Source: Cyclobacteriaceae bacterium (lineage in GTDB: Bacteria > Bacteroidota > Bacteroidia > Cytophagales > Cyclobacteriaceae). From it: a stretch of DNA of 64,000 bases. Made by a program: the position numbers and the translations under genes. The DNA is taken from positions 1 through 64,000 of the forward strand of contig CATQIH010000029.1 of NCBI GenBank assembly GCA_958296015.1, read 5' to 3'. Below are positions 9,696 to 20,703 of the stretch, in pieces. Position 1 is the stretch's first letter. Every line of letters starts with the position of its first letter. The notes below the pieces were generated by a model. That model saw nothing but the letters and a program-made list of their open reading frames with translations. It was not told the DNA's origin and ran no database searches.

Positions 9696-12092
9696 ATGAA
9701 GAAAGTGATTAATAAAAGAGTAGCAGACACCAATGCAGGTTTCCTGGATATCAGACCCTATACAAGATTTGAATTGGGAATACTTAAACTCTTATTTTTT
9801 GTGATAATCCACCTTTGTATTACATATGCCTCTTATGCGCAAAGTGCAGATGATGCTCTGATAGACCGTGCCAATAAATTCTTTGAACTGGCAAAAAACT
9901 ACGAAGCTGCTCTCCCGCTGTATCAGCAGGTAGTAGACCGTGGCAACAAAGACCCTTTCATTCACTACAGGCTGGGCGTGTGCTACACGCAGGCACCTTT
10001 TCTCAACAACCAATATAAGGGAATTGCCTACCTGGAAAATGCCCTGGCAGGAAAACAAACCGGTAAAGTACCCGAAGAGGTCCATTATTACCTGGGCGAA
10101 ATGTATCATAAAGACATTAGGATAGAACAGGCCATCAACCAATATCAGCAGTACAAAAAGAGCCTGAAACCAACCCAGAAGAAAGAACTGGACGATGTGA
10201 ACCAACGTTTGCAAATCTGCAATAACGCACAGTTTTTTATCAACGAAAAAAGGGGTATCGTCATCAATAACTTTGATGAGATCAACACACCCTCTATTGA
10301 GTACAACCCGCTGGTGACTGCCGACGAAAGTATGCTGGCCTATACAGCGGTGATCAGCGAAGGTGGTAAAGTGAAAGAGAAGATATACACTGCCAACAGA
10401 GAAGGCAGCAAGTGGAGCAAACCGGAAGCTATAGATATCAAAAGCAACAGCAACGTAGGCACAGCTGGTTTGTCTGCCGACGGACGAGAGATGATGATCT
10501 TCATCGGTGGCGAAAATAAGACAGGTAGCATCTATGCTATTCAAAAAAGCGGAAAAAGCTGGACACCCCCCACCTCTATCGGCAACCATGTCAACTCCCG
10601 GTTTCTGGAATCAACAGCCAGTACCACGCCGGATGGAAAAACCATCTATTTTGCCAGCAACCGCCCCGACGGATACGGTGGTATGGATATCTACAAATGC
10701 GAAAAGGATGAAAAAGGTGCATGGGGAAAACCTGTGAACCTAGGCCCTAAGATAAACTCCACAGCCAACGAAGACGCTCCATTCATTCACCCGGACAGCA
10801 AAACGCTGTTTTTCACTTCTGACGGGCACAACACGATGGGCGGTGCCGATATTTTCAAAACTTATAACATTGGAGGCAAGTGGGAAGCACCAGAAAACAT
10901 GGGTTATCCTATCAACACGCCTACCAACGACAATTACTTTACCCTTACCGCCAACGGTAAGACCGGCTATTTTTCTTCCGAAAGAAAGGGTGGAAAAGGT
11001 GGACAGGATATTTACTATTTTGAGATGCCCGCCAGCGAAGCCAATATCCCGCTGACGATGATCAAAGGACGCATTTTGGCCGGAGAAACTGAATATAAAC
11101 CCGTGCCTACCAATATCAAAGTGGTAGATGTGGAGGCCAGCCGCAAAGTAGATTATGTATACAGCCCCAACGAGGATGGCAACTACCTGATCATTCTTTC
11201 ACCTGGCAAAAACTACGATCTGGTGATCGAGTCTGAGGGCTATCTACCCTACACGGTCAATGTTAATATACCCAACCAGGACTATTTCTACCAGTTATAC
11301 CAGGAAATCATCCTCAAACCGATCAAACAGTTTGATATTGTGGTAGGCCAGGAAGTAACTGTGAAGAATGCATTTTATGATACGGGCGAAAAATCCAAAA
11401 CAACTATCCGGCAAGCCAACGAAGCCATGCTGATACAAAATGACAGCGTAGATCTGTATGACATGATGGAAGCGATCATCGCAGCTTCTGACACCACAGC
11501 TTATCAGTACCTGCTGGACCTGATGTACAACGTGGCCCCTATTGAGAACGTGAACTTTGATGCGTTGCAAAATGATAAGATAGAGGCAGCTGCGGTTTCT
11601 TATTTTTATGATGAAACCGGAGAAGATGATTTGGTGGCTAAAAAAGTAGGTAGCGAGACGGTATACACCTTGCCTACTTTCTATGTGACGGAGGAAGCCG
11701 TGAAGCAGAAAAACAAAAAGACACTGGCATCCGGCTATGATGCAAGCCTGCTGGGCAAAACGCACAAAGTGTATTTTGGCGTGGGCGAAAGCAAAGTAGA
11801 TGCATCGGCACAAGAGCAGATGAAAGCCATCTTACAGGCACTGAAAAAGTATCCGGTGCTGGGCATAGAAATATCCGGTTACGCTTCTCCGGAAGGGGAT
11901 GAAGAAACCAACCGAAGACTCTCCAACCAGCGAGCTATTGAGATTCTCAACTACTTCAACCAGAGCGGTATCGTAAGGCGAAGGATCAAGGCCAGAGGAT
12001 ACGGTGCTACCAAACTGGAAAAAGTAAGCGCAGAAGAAAGCCGCCGCGTAGAAATCAAACTGGTAGACCTCAACCAATACACTGAGTTGTAA
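9696..12092 (+). CDS. OmpA-family protein with TPR and PD40 (WD40-like beta-propeller) repeats
   Basis: N-terminal TPR-like segment; repeated TPDGKTIYFASNRPDGYGGMDIYK-type motifs; C-terminal OmpA-like domain (ISGYASPEGDEETNRRLSNQRA). Confidence 0.88.
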   Translation: MKKVINKRVADTNAGFLDIRPYTRFELGILKLLFFVIIHLCITYASYAQSADDALIDRANKFFELAKNYEAALPLYQQVVDRGNKDPFIHYRLGVCYTQAPFLNNQYKGIAYLENALAGKQTGKVPEEVHYYLGEMYHKDIRIEQAINQYQQYKKSLKPTQKKELDDVNQRLQICNNAQFFINEKRGIVINNFDEINTPSIEYNPLVTADESMLAYTAVISEGGKVKEKIYTANREGSKWSKPEAIDIKSNSNVGTAGLSADGREMMIFIGGENKTGSIYAIQKSGKSWTPPTSIGNHVNSRFLESTASTTPDGKTIYFASNRPDGYGGMDIYKCEKDEKGAWGKPVNLGPKINSTANEDAPFIHPDSKTLFFTSDGHNTMGGADIFKTYNIGGKWEAPENMGYPINTPTNDNYFTLTANGKTGYFSSERKGGKGGQDIYYFEMPASEANIPLTMIKGRILAGETEYKPVPTNIKVVDVEASRKVDYVYSPNEDGNYLIILSPGKNYDLVIESEGYLPYTVNVNIPNQDYFYQLYQEIILKPIKQFDIVVGQEVTVKNAFYDTGEKSKTTIRQANEAMLIQNDSVDLYDMMEAIIAASDTTAYQYLLDLMYNVAPIENVNFDALQNDKIEAAAVSYFYDETGEDDLVAKKVGSETVYTLPTFYVTEEAVKQKNKKTLASGYDASLLGKTHKVYFGVGESKVDASAQEQMKAILQALKKYPVLGIEISGYASPEGDEETNRRLSNQRAIEILNYFNQSGIVRRRIKARGYGATKLEKVSAEESRRVEIKLVDLNQYTEL

Positions 12093-12218
12093 ATGACGCG
12101 GGAAGCCGGTAGATATACACAAGAAAACTCCGGTCTTCGGTCTCCTGACTCCGGTCTTCAGACTTCCATCTCCAAACTAATATCCGCCGGTGTGTGTTAG
12201 GCATACTAAACTGGCAGA

Positions 12219-13169
12219 ATGCATTTAGCCAACAAATCCGATTATACAAGTTTCATCAAACACAAAGCTGCCGAGCTTGGCTTTGATTTTTGTGGTATGG
12301 CAGCAGCAGGCTTTCTGGAAGAGGAAGCCCCTCGCCTGGAGCAATGGCTCCGCCAGGGAATGCACGGCGAGATGTCGTATATGGCCAACCATTTCGACAA
12401 ACGCCTAGACCCAACCAAGCTCGTAGAAGGTGCCAAATCGGTGGTGACTTTGCTGTACAACTACTATCCGGAAAATACGCCGGATCAGGAAGACCATTAC
12501 AAAATATCCAAATACGCCTACGGAGAAGACTATCACTTTGTCATCAAGAGAAAATTACATGCACTGCTGGAGGCTATACGGGAAGAGATCGGGGAAGTAC
12601 ATGGCCGGGCATTTGTAGATTCTGCTCCCGTGATGGAACGGGCCTGGGCCAAAAAAAGTGGCGTAGGATGGATTGGCAAAAACAGCCTGCTGCTCAACAA
12701 GCAAAGAGGCAGCTTTTTCTTTATTGCCGAGCTGATCATAGACCTGCCCCTGGAATACGACGGTCCGGTTAAAGACTACTGCGGCACTTGTACCCGCTGC
12801 ATAGATGCCTGCCCAACGGAGGCCATCCGGCAACCCTACGAAGTGGATGGCAGCCGCTGTATCTCTTACTTCACCATAGAACTGAAAGACGCTATCCCGG
12901 AAGCCTACAAAGGAAAATTCAACGACTGGATCTTTGGCTGCGACATTTGCCAGGATGTGTGTCCGTGGAACCGTCATGCCCGTCCGCATCAGGAGCCTGC
13001 TTTTGAGCCTCACGAAGATTTACACCAGATGAAAAAGCAAGACTGGGAAGAGATCACAGAAGATGTTTTCAGGAAAGTCTTCAAGCGTTCGGCAGTTAAG
13101 AGAACCAAGCTGGCTGGTCTGCAAAGAAATATTGCGTTTGTAGCAGCAAAAAAAGATGCCAGCGAATAG
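12219..13169 (+). CDS. queG: epoxyqueuosine reductase QueG
   Basis: 316 aa; [16 protein letters not shown] and [11 protein letters not shown] Fe-S motifs; QueG N-terminal domain. Confidence 0.93.
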   Translation: MHLANKSDYTSFIKHKAAELGFDFCGMAAAGFLEEEAPRLEQWLRQGMHGEMSYMANHFDKRLDPTKLVEGAKSVVTLLYNYYPENTPDQEDHYKISKYAYGEDYHFVIKRKLHALLEAIREEIGEVHGRAFVDSAPVMERAWAKKSGVGWIGKNSLLLNKQRGSFFFIAELIIDLPLEYDGPVKDYCGTCTRCIDACPTEAIRQPYEVDGSRCISYFTIELKDAIPEAYKGKFNDWIFGCDICQDVCPWNRHARPHQEPAFEPHEDLHQMKKQDWEEITEDVFRKVFKRSAVKRTKLAGLQRNIAFVAAKKDASE

Positions 13170-13331
13170 CAACATTACCAGTAGGAAATCAGGATATCAG
13201 CCTTGGTCGCCTGTGGGCAAAGCAGTGGTGCAATAAATTTGCCTAGTTGCTTGGGTTAAAGACTAAAAAAACAAAATTTTACATCAGATAATTTTTCGAG
13301 CGCATATACAGTTCTGTATGCACAACCGTTA

Positions 13332-14810
13332 TTGCAAAAAAAGAAACGCAACATGAGAATGAAGGTGTATCGATTTTATGCTATTTTCTTGACACTCATT
13401 GCTTTGTCCGTACTTCAGCAGGTACAGGCGCAAAGTGTGTCAGTTGAACTGGGCGAAGGTCAGATTGGTATCAACGAGCAGTTTACAATCACTGTGAAAG
13501 TAGAAAATGAACGGTTGCAGCGTTATGGCGACTTTCCACAGATACCGGGCTTTGAGCAGGCCGGCACCTCTTCTTCTTCTTCTACCAACATCATCAATGG
13601 TAAGGTTTCCTCTTCGCAAAGCGTCATACAAACCTATATCCCCACCCGAGAGGGTACCTTTCGTCTCCCTGATTTTCAGATAGAAGTTAATGGCAAAGCT
13701 GTGCGCGCCACAGGCACCACCATCACTGTAGGGCCAGCCCAGCAACAAAGCCGCAACAATAATAATCCGTTTGGCTCAGACCCCTTTGAAGATTTTTTTG
13801 GCAACAAAGGCCAGTCTGATGAATTTGTCGATGTGGATGATGAAGCTTTTGTGGCCCTGTCCAACAGTAAAGATACTGTGTATCTGGGCGAAGGGTTTAC
13901 CACCACGCTGGCTTTTTATGTAGCAGAAAAGAACCAGGCACCGCTCCAGTTTTATGATCTTGGCAAACAGCTAACAGACATTCTGAAGGAGATCAAACCT
14001 TCTGCGGCCTGGGAAGAAAACTTTAATATTGAGAATATCAACGGTGCGCCCGTCAAAATCAACGGAGAGAACTTCACACAGTATAAAATATACCAGGCTA
14101 CTTTTTATCCCTTCAACCTGGATAAAATCAAGTTTCCGAGTGTGTCGCTGAAGATGATCAAATACAAAGTGGCCAAAAACTCGTCGTTCTTTGGCAGAAG
14201 AAAGCAGGAAAGTTTTAAAACTTTCTACAGCCAGCCCAAAGAAGTTGTGATAAAACCGCTACCGCCTCATCCGTTGAAAGATGAAGTGCCGGTTGGTAAT
14301 TATAAGCTGGAAGAAAACGTGAGTGCTAAAACGTTGGAAACAGGCAACAGCTTCAACTACACCTTTAAAGTGACAGGCGAAGGAAACATATCGGCTATCG
14401 ACAAGCCTACGGTGCGGCAGGCGGAGTCGCTGGAAGTTTACGCGCCCAACGTAGAGCAGAACATCAGCCGACGCAACAACACAGTGCAAGGCTCAAAGGC
14501 TTTCTCCTACTATGTCGTTCCCAGCGAACCTGGCGACTACAAGCTGTCTGATTATTTCAGCATGGTCATATTTAATCCTACTACGGAGCAATACGACACG
14601 CTTACTTCTGATGTTGAAGTGCATGTAGAAGGTAAAAGCTTGAAAAATGCATCCATTAGTTCCCAGGATGTAGGCAACTTTTATGAAGAACTGACCAACA
14701 CGGATAACCAGCTCAGAAGCCGGAGCCAGAGCGGATGGCTGCAACTGACTGCCAATATCCTGATCTTGGTGATGTTGCTGATCACGATTGTGCTGGTATT
14801 CAGGAAATAA
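13332..14810 (+). CDS. BatD-family protein (aerotolerance-related)
   Basis: Signal peptide, VSVELGEGQIGINEQFTITVKVEN, repeated beta domains, C-terminal TM helix. Confidence 0.8.
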   Translation: MQKKKRNMRMKVYRFYAIFLTLIALSVLQQVQAQSVSVELGEGQIGINEQFTITVKVENERLQRYGDFPQIPGFEQAGTSSSSSTNIINGKVSSSQSVIQTYIPTREGTFRLPDFQIEVNGKAVRATGTTITVGPAQQQSRNNNNPFGSDPFEDFFGNKGQSDEFVDVDDEAFVALSNSKDTVYLGEGFTTTLAFYVAEKNQAPLQFYDLGKQLTDILKEIKPSAAWEENFNIENINGAPVKINGENFTQYKIYQATFYPFNLDKIKFPSVSLKMIKYKVAKNSSFFGRRKQESFKTFYSQPKEVVIKPLPPHPLKDEVPVGNYKLEENVSAKTLETGNSFNYTFKVTGEGNISAIDKPTVRQAESLEVYAPNVEQNISRRNNTVQGSKAFSYYVVPSEPGDYKLSDYFSMVIFNPTTEQYDTLTSDVEVHVEGKSLKNASISSQDVGNFYEELTNTDNQLRSRSQSGWLQLTANILILVMLLITIVLVFRK

Positions 14811-14871
14811 ACTTGGGGGTTTGTTTTTTAGCAATTAGTTTTGCTTAAACACAGATTACGCACCAGCATTC

Positions 14872-15948
14872 ATGGGAAACAGTTACGGCACCTTATTCAA
14901 GATCACCACCTTCGGGGAATCGCACGGCAAAGCCATTGGCGTCATCATCGACGGATGCCCGGCAGGTATGCCTGTTGACGAGGCTTTTATCCAGCAGGAA
15001 CTGGACAGGCGCAAGCCAGGGCAGTCGAAGATCACCACGCAGCGCAAAGAAAGTGATACCTTCCAGGTGCTGTCAGGCACGTTTGAAGGCAAAGCCACCG
15101 GCACACCCATCATGCTGCTCATTCCCAACGAAGACCAGCGCAGCAAAGACTACTCGCACATCGCCGATAAGTTTCGCCCCTCTCATGCCGATTATACCTA
15201 CCATACCAAATACGGTGTGCGCGACTACCGTGGTGGCGGACGAAGCTCAGCACGGGAAACAGCCGCCAGAGTAGCCGCAGGTGCCGTAGCCAAACTGTTT
15301 CTGCAACACAAACACATCAGCATCAATGCGTACGTGTCGCAGGTAGGCAGCCTGAAGCTGGACAAACCTTACCAGGAGCTGGACTTTACCCAAACAGAAG
15401 CCACCCCCGTGCGCTGCCCCGACCTGGAAACTGCCGAACAGATGATCGAGCTGATCGACCGGACGCGCAAGCAGCAGGATACCATTGGTGGCATTGTGAG
15501 CTGCGTGATACAGGGGGCACCTGCTGGCCTGGGCGAGCCTGTTTTTGATAGGCTCCATGCAGAACTGGGCAAAGCCATGCTAAGCATTAATGCCGTGAAA
15601 GGCTTTGAATACGGCAGCGGTTTTGAAGGAGTGGCATTGAACGGTTCTCAACACAACGATGCCTTTTACCAGGAAGCCGGGCAAGTCAAAACCCGCACTA
15701 ACTTCTCGGGAGGCATCCAGGGTGGCATCTCCAACGGCGAAGACATCTACTTCCGCGTAGCCTTCAAGCCCGTAGCCACCATCATGCAAGACCAGGAAAG
15801 TGTAAACGAGGCAGGCAAAACCGTCTCCGTCTCCGGCAAAGGTCGCCACGACCCCTGCGTGGTGCCCAGAGCCGTGCCCATTGTTGAGGCGATGGCCGCT
15901 TTGGTAATGGCAGATTTTTATCTGAGAAACCAGACAGTTAAGTTTTGA
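14872..15948 (+). CDS. aroC: chorismate synthase
   Basis: [73 protein letters not shown]. Confidence 0.98.
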   Translation: MGNSYGTLFKITTFGESHGKAIGVIIDGCPAGMPVDEAFIQQELDRRKPGQSKITTQRKESDTFQVLSGTFEGKATGTPIMLLIPNEDQRSKDYSHIADKFRPSHADYTYHTKYGVRDYRGGGRSSARETAARVAAGAVAKLFLQHKHISINAYVSQVGSLKLDKPYQELDFTQTEATPVRCPDLETAEQMIELIDRTRKQQDTIGGIVSCVIQGAPAGLGEPVFDRLHAELGKAMLSINAVKGFEYGSGFEGVALNGSQHNDAFYQEAGQVKTRTNFSGGIQGGISNGEDIYFRVAFKPVATIMQDQESVNEAGKTVSVSGKGRHDPCVVPRAVPIVEAMAALVMADFYLRNQTVKF

Positions 15949-16152
15949 ACAATTAGAATCAGTAGTAAATTATACAGAACAAGTTATTATTTAGCGGTTT
16001 TTGAAAAATCAAGCACGGGTTACAGCGTGTATGTTCCTGGTCTGCCCGGATATATTTCTACCGGTGCTACTAAAGAGGAAGCCAAGAAAAATATCAAAGA
16101 AGCTATTGCGCTTCATTTAGAAGTGATGGCAGAAGACGGGTTAACCCTTTAA
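15949..16152 (+). pseudogene. HicB-like antitoxin remnant without recognisable start codon
   Basis: Manual translation in the aroC frame after its TGA gives YLAVFEKSSTGYSVYVPGLPGYISTGATKEEAKKNIKEAIALHLEVMAEDGLTL*, resembling the HicB partial RNase H fold. No ATG/GTG/TTG upstream in frame. Confidence 0.6.
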
Positions 16153-16459
16153 TAAAATACCATAAAAGCCACACTGACAGCCATTTCGTTGCGGCATCCG
16201 TCACTGCCCGACGACCCAGGGTGGATCATTCTAACCGGGGGTGTTCCACATTGAGTCACGATGTGTTGATTTGAAGATTTCTTTGTGAGGTCTTTCTATT
16301 TAGGAAACGCTACTTCTTAACAGACAACCAAGCAGTACCACATTCCTTCAACAGCACATATCCCAGCAACCGATAGCAGCCAGGTGACAGCAATTCTATA
16401 TCTTTGTTTTGCATCTTTGTATTTTTGCCGCAACTTAGACAGTTACCTGACCTACATAT

Positions 16460-17782
16460 ATGAAGAAAAAGATACCGCTGCACACCCAGATTATCATTGG
16501 TTTGGTTTTAGGGTTGGTTTTCGGCCTGGCCAGTATCAAATTTGGCTGGCCACCGGAGTTTACCGCCAAATACATCAAGCCTTTCGGCACAATCTTTATC
16601 AACTCATTGAAAATGATTGCCGTTCCACTTGTGCTGGCATCATTGATTACAGGCATTTCCAACTTGGGCGACATCTCCAAACTCTCACGCATGGGCGGCA
16701 AAACGATTGCGGTATACCTGGCGACCACCACTATTGCCATCACCATCGGCTTGCTATGTGTCAACATTTTGCAGCCTGGCAAAAAACTCCCTCAGTCTAC
16801 CCGCGACAACCTGATGGCACTCTACAGCGGCGATGTGGAAAGCAGAGAAAACGTAGCTCAGAATGTTAAAGATGCCGGTCCGCTGCAACCACTGGTAGAT
16901 ATCATCCCGGAAAACATCGTACAGTCAGCTACCGACAATGGCAATATGCTACAGGTAGTCTTTGTAGCGATGATCATCGGCATTGCCTTATTGAAAATTC
17001 CCAAAGAGAAGGGCCAGCCGGTCATTGCTTTCTTTGACGGGCTGAATGATGTGATCATCAAGATCGTGGAGTTTATCATGATCCTTGCCCCGTATGGTGT
17101 CTTCGCCCTGATTGCTGCGCTGATTGTAGACATAGGCGGGAATAATCCAGACAAAGCTTTTGAACTGCTGTACGCCTTGCTGTGGTATTCCGTTACAGTG
17201 CTTATCGGCTTGGCATTAATGATGGCGGTTGTTTATCCGGCTTTTTTCAAGATTTTTACCAAAGTAAAGTACAAAGACTTCTTCAAGGCCATGCAACGTG
17301 CACAGTTGCTGGCGTTCAGCACCAGCTCGAGTGCTGCCACGCTGCCTGTCACGATGGAGGTGGTAGAAAAAGATCTGAAAGTTTCTGAGGAAGTATCCAG
17401 CTTTGTGCTGCCGCTGGGTGCCACTATCAATATGGACGGCACCAGTCTCTATCAGGGCGTGGCAGCAGTATTTATTGCGCAGGCACTTGGCTTGGGTTTG
17501 TCCATCGCTGATCAGCTTATGATCGTGCTCACCGCCACGCTGGCTTCTATCGGTACGGCAGCCGTTCCCGGTGCCGGTGTGGTGATGCTCGTGATTGTGC
17601 TAGAATCAATTGGTGTGCCCACCGCCGGTATTGCCCTCATCCTGGCTCCCGATAGAATCCTGGATATGTGCCGCACCGTAGTCAATGTGACCGGCGATGC
17701 CGCTGTAGCCATGATTGTCGCCAGCACGGAAGGCGAGCTTCCCGATGAACTCATCCGCGATAATGTAGTCAAGACGAGCTAG
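16460..17782 (+). CDS. dicarboxylate/amino acid:cation symporter (SDF/DAACS family)
   Basis: 440 aa; FSTSSSAATLPVTMEV, LPLGATINMDGTSLYQGVAAVFIAQ, NVTGDAAVAMIVA. Confidence 0.95.
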   Translation: MKKKIPLHTQIIIGLVLGLVFGLASIKFGWPPEFTAKYIKPFGTIFINSLKMIAVPLVLASLITGISNLGDISKLSRMGGKTIAVYLATTTIAITIGLLCVNILQPGKKLPQSTRDNLMALYSGDVESRENVAQNVKDAGPLQPLVDIIPENIVQSATDNGNMLQVVFVAMIIGIALLKIPKEKGQPVIAFFDGLNDVIIKIVEFIMILAPYGVFALIAALIVDIGGNNPDKAFELLYALLWYSVTVLIGLALMMAVVYPAFFKIFTKVKYKDFFKAMQRAQLLAFSTSSSAATLPVTMEVVEKDLKVSEEVSSFVLPLGATINMDGTSLYQGVAAVFIAQALGLGLSIADQLMIVLTATLASIGTAAVPGAGVVMLVIVLESIGVPTAGIALILAPDRILDMCRTVVNVTGDAAVAMIVASTEGELPDELIRDNVVKTS

Positions 17783-17827
17783 GAATTGTTTGCTTTTTGT
17801 TATTTGATCTCTGAGATTTAACCCCTT

Positions 17828-18850
17828 ATGGCGCGCCTACCTGTTGATCAGTTTATACGTTTATCGCGGCAGATGCCGGTGATAGATGTACGTTCTCCTG
17901 CCGAACACGCCAGCGGCCATATACCCGGTGCCCATAATATACCGCTCTTTGATAATGAAGAAAGAAAACAGATCGGTACCACTTACAAGCAGATAAGCCG
18001 GAAAGAAGCCTTGTTGCAGGGCCTCGACCTGGTAGGCCCGAAGATGCGTTCTTTCGTTGAACAGACACAAGCCATTTCTTCCGACAGGGAAGTGCTGGTA
18101 CATTGCTGGCGCGGCGGTATGCGCAGCGAAAGTTTTGCGTGGCTGCTCAACATGGCAGGCTTCCGCACACATACGCTGGAAGGAGGTTACAAAGCCTACC
18201 GCAACCATATGCATACAGCCTTTGAACAGGCTAATAATATTATAATTTTAAGTGGAGAAACCGGCAGCGGCAAAACAGCCATCCTTCATGCGCTGACAGC
18301 ACTGGGTGAACAGGTGATCGACCTGGAAAAGCTGGCCAACCACCGGGGTTCTGCTTTCGGACACATCGGACTGGAACCGCAGCCTACCACCGAACAGTTT
18401 CACAATAACTTATACCACGCGTGGCAGGAGCTGGATACAAGCCGCAGGGTTTGGCTGGAAGATGAGTCGTTCAACATAGGGCAGGTAAAGCTTCCACCTG
18501 CGCTATGGAGCCGCATGGAAACAGCCCCTGTTATCAAGATCACGTTGCCCAGGGAGGTGAGGGTGCACCGATTGGTAGAAGAATATGGCCGCCTGGACAA
18601 AGCCCTGCTGCAATCGGCTATCCTGAAACTTGAAAGACGGCTGGGCGGACTCAAAACAAAAGAGGCAATAGAAGCACTAGAAACCGGACAACTGGCAGCA
18701 GTAGCCGATATTTTGTTACATTACTACGACAAAGGCTATCAGCGATGCCTGGCCAGAAAACCCAATAATGCTACTATCAAAGAAGTGTTATCAGACACCG
18801 GAGATGCTGAGGCAAATGCTGTAAGAATAATGGGTTTGGTTAAACGTTAG
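17828..18850 (+). CDS. mnmH: tRNA 2-selenouridine synthase
   Basis: Rhodanese domain (VIDVRSPAEHASGHIPGAHNIPLFDNEER, HCWRGGMRSES) + P-loop (LSGETGSGKT). Confidence 0.95.
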   Translation: MARLPVDQFIRLSRQMPVIDVRSPAEHASGHIPGAHNIPLFDNEERKQIGTTYKQISRKEALLQGLDLVGPKMRSFVEQTQAISSDREVLVHCWRGGMRSESFAWLLNMAGFRTHTLEGGYKAYRNHMHTAFEQANNIIILSGETGSGKTAILHALTALGEQVIDLEKLANHRGSAFGHIGLEPQPTTEQFHNNLYHAWQELDTSRRVWLEDESFNIGQVKLPPALWSRMETAPVIKITLPREVRVHRLVEEYGRLDKALLQSAILKLERRLGGLKTKEAIEALETGQLAAVADILLHYYDKGYQRCLARKPNNATIKEVLSDTGDAEANAVRIMGLVKR

Positions 18851-18988
18851 GATAACCACACCTTTACTACCCTCTACTAGCTTCAGATTGTATCTGAAGC
18901 TTCTCAATACTATCAAGTTTTTAACTTTAATGTATTGCTTTGCCCCAGTCTTAAGCCAAAGGGTTACACACTTAATAATATAAAAACG

Positions 18989-20032
18989 ATGACCAACGAC
19001 ATCAATAATATCAAGCTTACACAATTTAGCCACGGGGCGGGTTGTGGCTGCAAAATATCGCCCAAGGTGCTGGAAGAAATACTGGCAGGCGACGACAAAG
19101 GGCTGGAAGACGCACGGCTGCTGGTAGGCAACAGCACCAAAGACGATGCAGCCGTCTATGCCATAGACAACGGCCAGGCCATCATTAGCACCACCGATTT
19201 TTTTATGCCCATTGTAGACGATCCCTTCGACTTTGGCCAGATTGCTTCTGTCAATGCCATCAGTGATGTGTATGCGATGGGTGGCAGGCCACTGATGGCA
19301 ATTGCCATTCTGGGGTGGCCTATCAACAAAATTCCGGCAGCAGTAGCACAGCAGGTATTGCAGGGAAGCAGAGCCGCCTGTAGCAAAGCAGGCATCACAC
19401 TGGCCGGTGGGCACAGCATCGACTCGCCGGAACCTATCTTCGGACTGGCCGTCACAGGGCAGGTGGCGGTGGAGCACCTGAAGAAAAACGACAGTGCTAC
19501 GCCTGGTTGTGTACTTTTTCTGACCAAACCTCTGGGCGTAGGCATCATCACCACAGCACAAAAGAAAGGTTTGGTGAAAGAAGAAGACCTGCAACTGGCA
19601 AAGCAAAGTATGCTCACCCTCAACGATGCAGGCTACCGGTTTGGCAAGCTGCCCTACGTCAAAGCCATGACTGATGTTACCGGGTTTGGTCTGCTGGGGC
19701 ACCTGAGTGAGGTGTGTGAGGGCAGCGGCATCAGTGCTGTCATACAAAGTGCGCAAGTGCCGCGTTTTGATGTGGTGGATCAGTATATCGAGCAGGGGAG
19801 CATTCCGGGAGGCACAAACCGCAACTGGGATAGCTACGGACACAAGATAGGAGACATCACCGCAGCACAGCGCGCCTTACTCTGTGATCCGCAGACCAGC
19901 GGTGGTTTGCTGGTGGTGGTGGAAGAAGCGCATGTGGATGATTTTGTCAGAGAAGCACAGTCACTGCAACTGCATTTAACGCCGTTTGGTAAAACTATTC
20001 AGCAGCAAAATCCTTTAATTACTGTACTATAG
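18989..20032 (+). CDS. selD: selenide, water dikinase SelD (Cys-type active site)
   Basis: [54 protein letters not shown]. The ORF track start at 18935 is less likely than ATG 18989 ([21 protein letters not shown]). Confidence 0.95.
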   Translation: MTNDINNIKLTQFSHGAGCGCKISPKVLEEILAGDDKGLEDARLLVGNSTKDDAAVYAIDNGQAIISTTDFFMPIVDDPFDFGQIASVNAISDVYAMGGRPLMAIAILGWPINKIPAAVAQQVLQGSRAACSKAGITLAGGHSIDSPEPIFGLAVTGQVAVEHLKKNDSATPGCVLFLTKPLGVGIITTAQKKGLVKEEDLQLAKQSMLTLNDAGYRFGKLPYVKAMTDVTGFGLLGHLSEVCEGSGISAVIQSAQVPRFDVVDQYIEQGSIPGGTNRNWDSYGHKIGDITAAQRALLCDPQTSGGLLVVVEEAHVDDFVREAQSLQLHLTPFGKTIQQQNPLITVL

Positions 20033-20064
20033 CTTTTATATTTTAACGTGTTGTTAGCCTAACC

Positions 20065-20655
20065 ATGAAACATTCATTACTGTATTCATTAGCTATCCTG
20101 TGGCTGTGTGCCTGCGGTACGCCTGGCGAAAAGATAGACCAGCAGGCGGTGCGGCAGGAGATGGAAGACCGGGAGATCAAAAGGGTGTTGCCCGGACAGA
20201 TCATAGAAGCTGCCAATGAGCAGGGCGACAGCATCGCTGCCATTCTTCGCCAGCAGTTGCAGCAGCAAAACCCACCTGTTACTTCTGCCGATCAGTTTTC
20301 AGCTTTTGCACAAAAAATGATCCGCCGTACCGATGATTCTTTGCGTAGCCTGCATGGCACCCGGATCGGATGGGCCGCTCCCCGCGATACCGCCAGCAAT
20401 AATCTGACAACGCTCGAACGGCAGGTGCTAAGTGCTTATTTATATAACGTTGACAAAAAGATAGCCGTTAACAATAATGTGCAGAAACTCCATGATACAG
20501 CTTACCTGTATACCAGTCCGCTGTTTTATAACAAAGCCCAGCAGGAGGCCCGGCAGGCATTTACGCAATCGGGTGCTGCGCAGCCAGACTCGGCCCTATT
20601 TTTAGGTATGTGGCGTATCCGGCTTTCTAAAAAACATATTATACAAGGCATGTAG
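20065..20655 (+). CDS. DUF3365-like/hypothetical lipoprotein
   Basis: Lipobox AILWLCACGTPGEK; no confident domain. Confidence 0.5.
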   Translation: MKHSLLYSLAILWLCACGTPGEKIDQQAVRQEMEDREIKRVLPGQIIEAANEQGDSIAAILRQQLQQQNPPVTSADQFSAFAQKMIRRTDDSLRSLHGTRIGWAAPRDTASNNLTTLERQVLSAYLYNVDKKIAVNNNVQKLHDTAYLYTSPLFYNKAQQEARQAFTQSGAAQPDSALFLGMWRIRLSKKHIIQGM

Positions 20656-20703
20656 CCCTGTAAGCCGACTCAACGGCATCATATAATCAATAACCACGTT
20701 TTT

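Noticed and set aside
9792-10589. 265-aa minus-strand ORF opposite the OmpA/PD40 gene
   Set aside because: Antisense to a strongly supported CDS; low-complexity, hydrophobic composition without domain motifs. The same applies to most other antisense ORFs in the track (for example 18791-19843, 29931-30659, 39571-40161, 51205-51672).
16401-16427. Promoter upstream of the symporter (TATTTTTG at 16420)
   Set aside because: The -7-like box is good, but the nearest TTTG is only 13 nt upstream and no TTTG at the right spacing is visible, so it is not called.
18935-18988. 18-residue N-terminal extension of SelD
   Set aside because: Family-typical start [21 protein letters not shown] at 18989 is better; the extension is not SelD-like.
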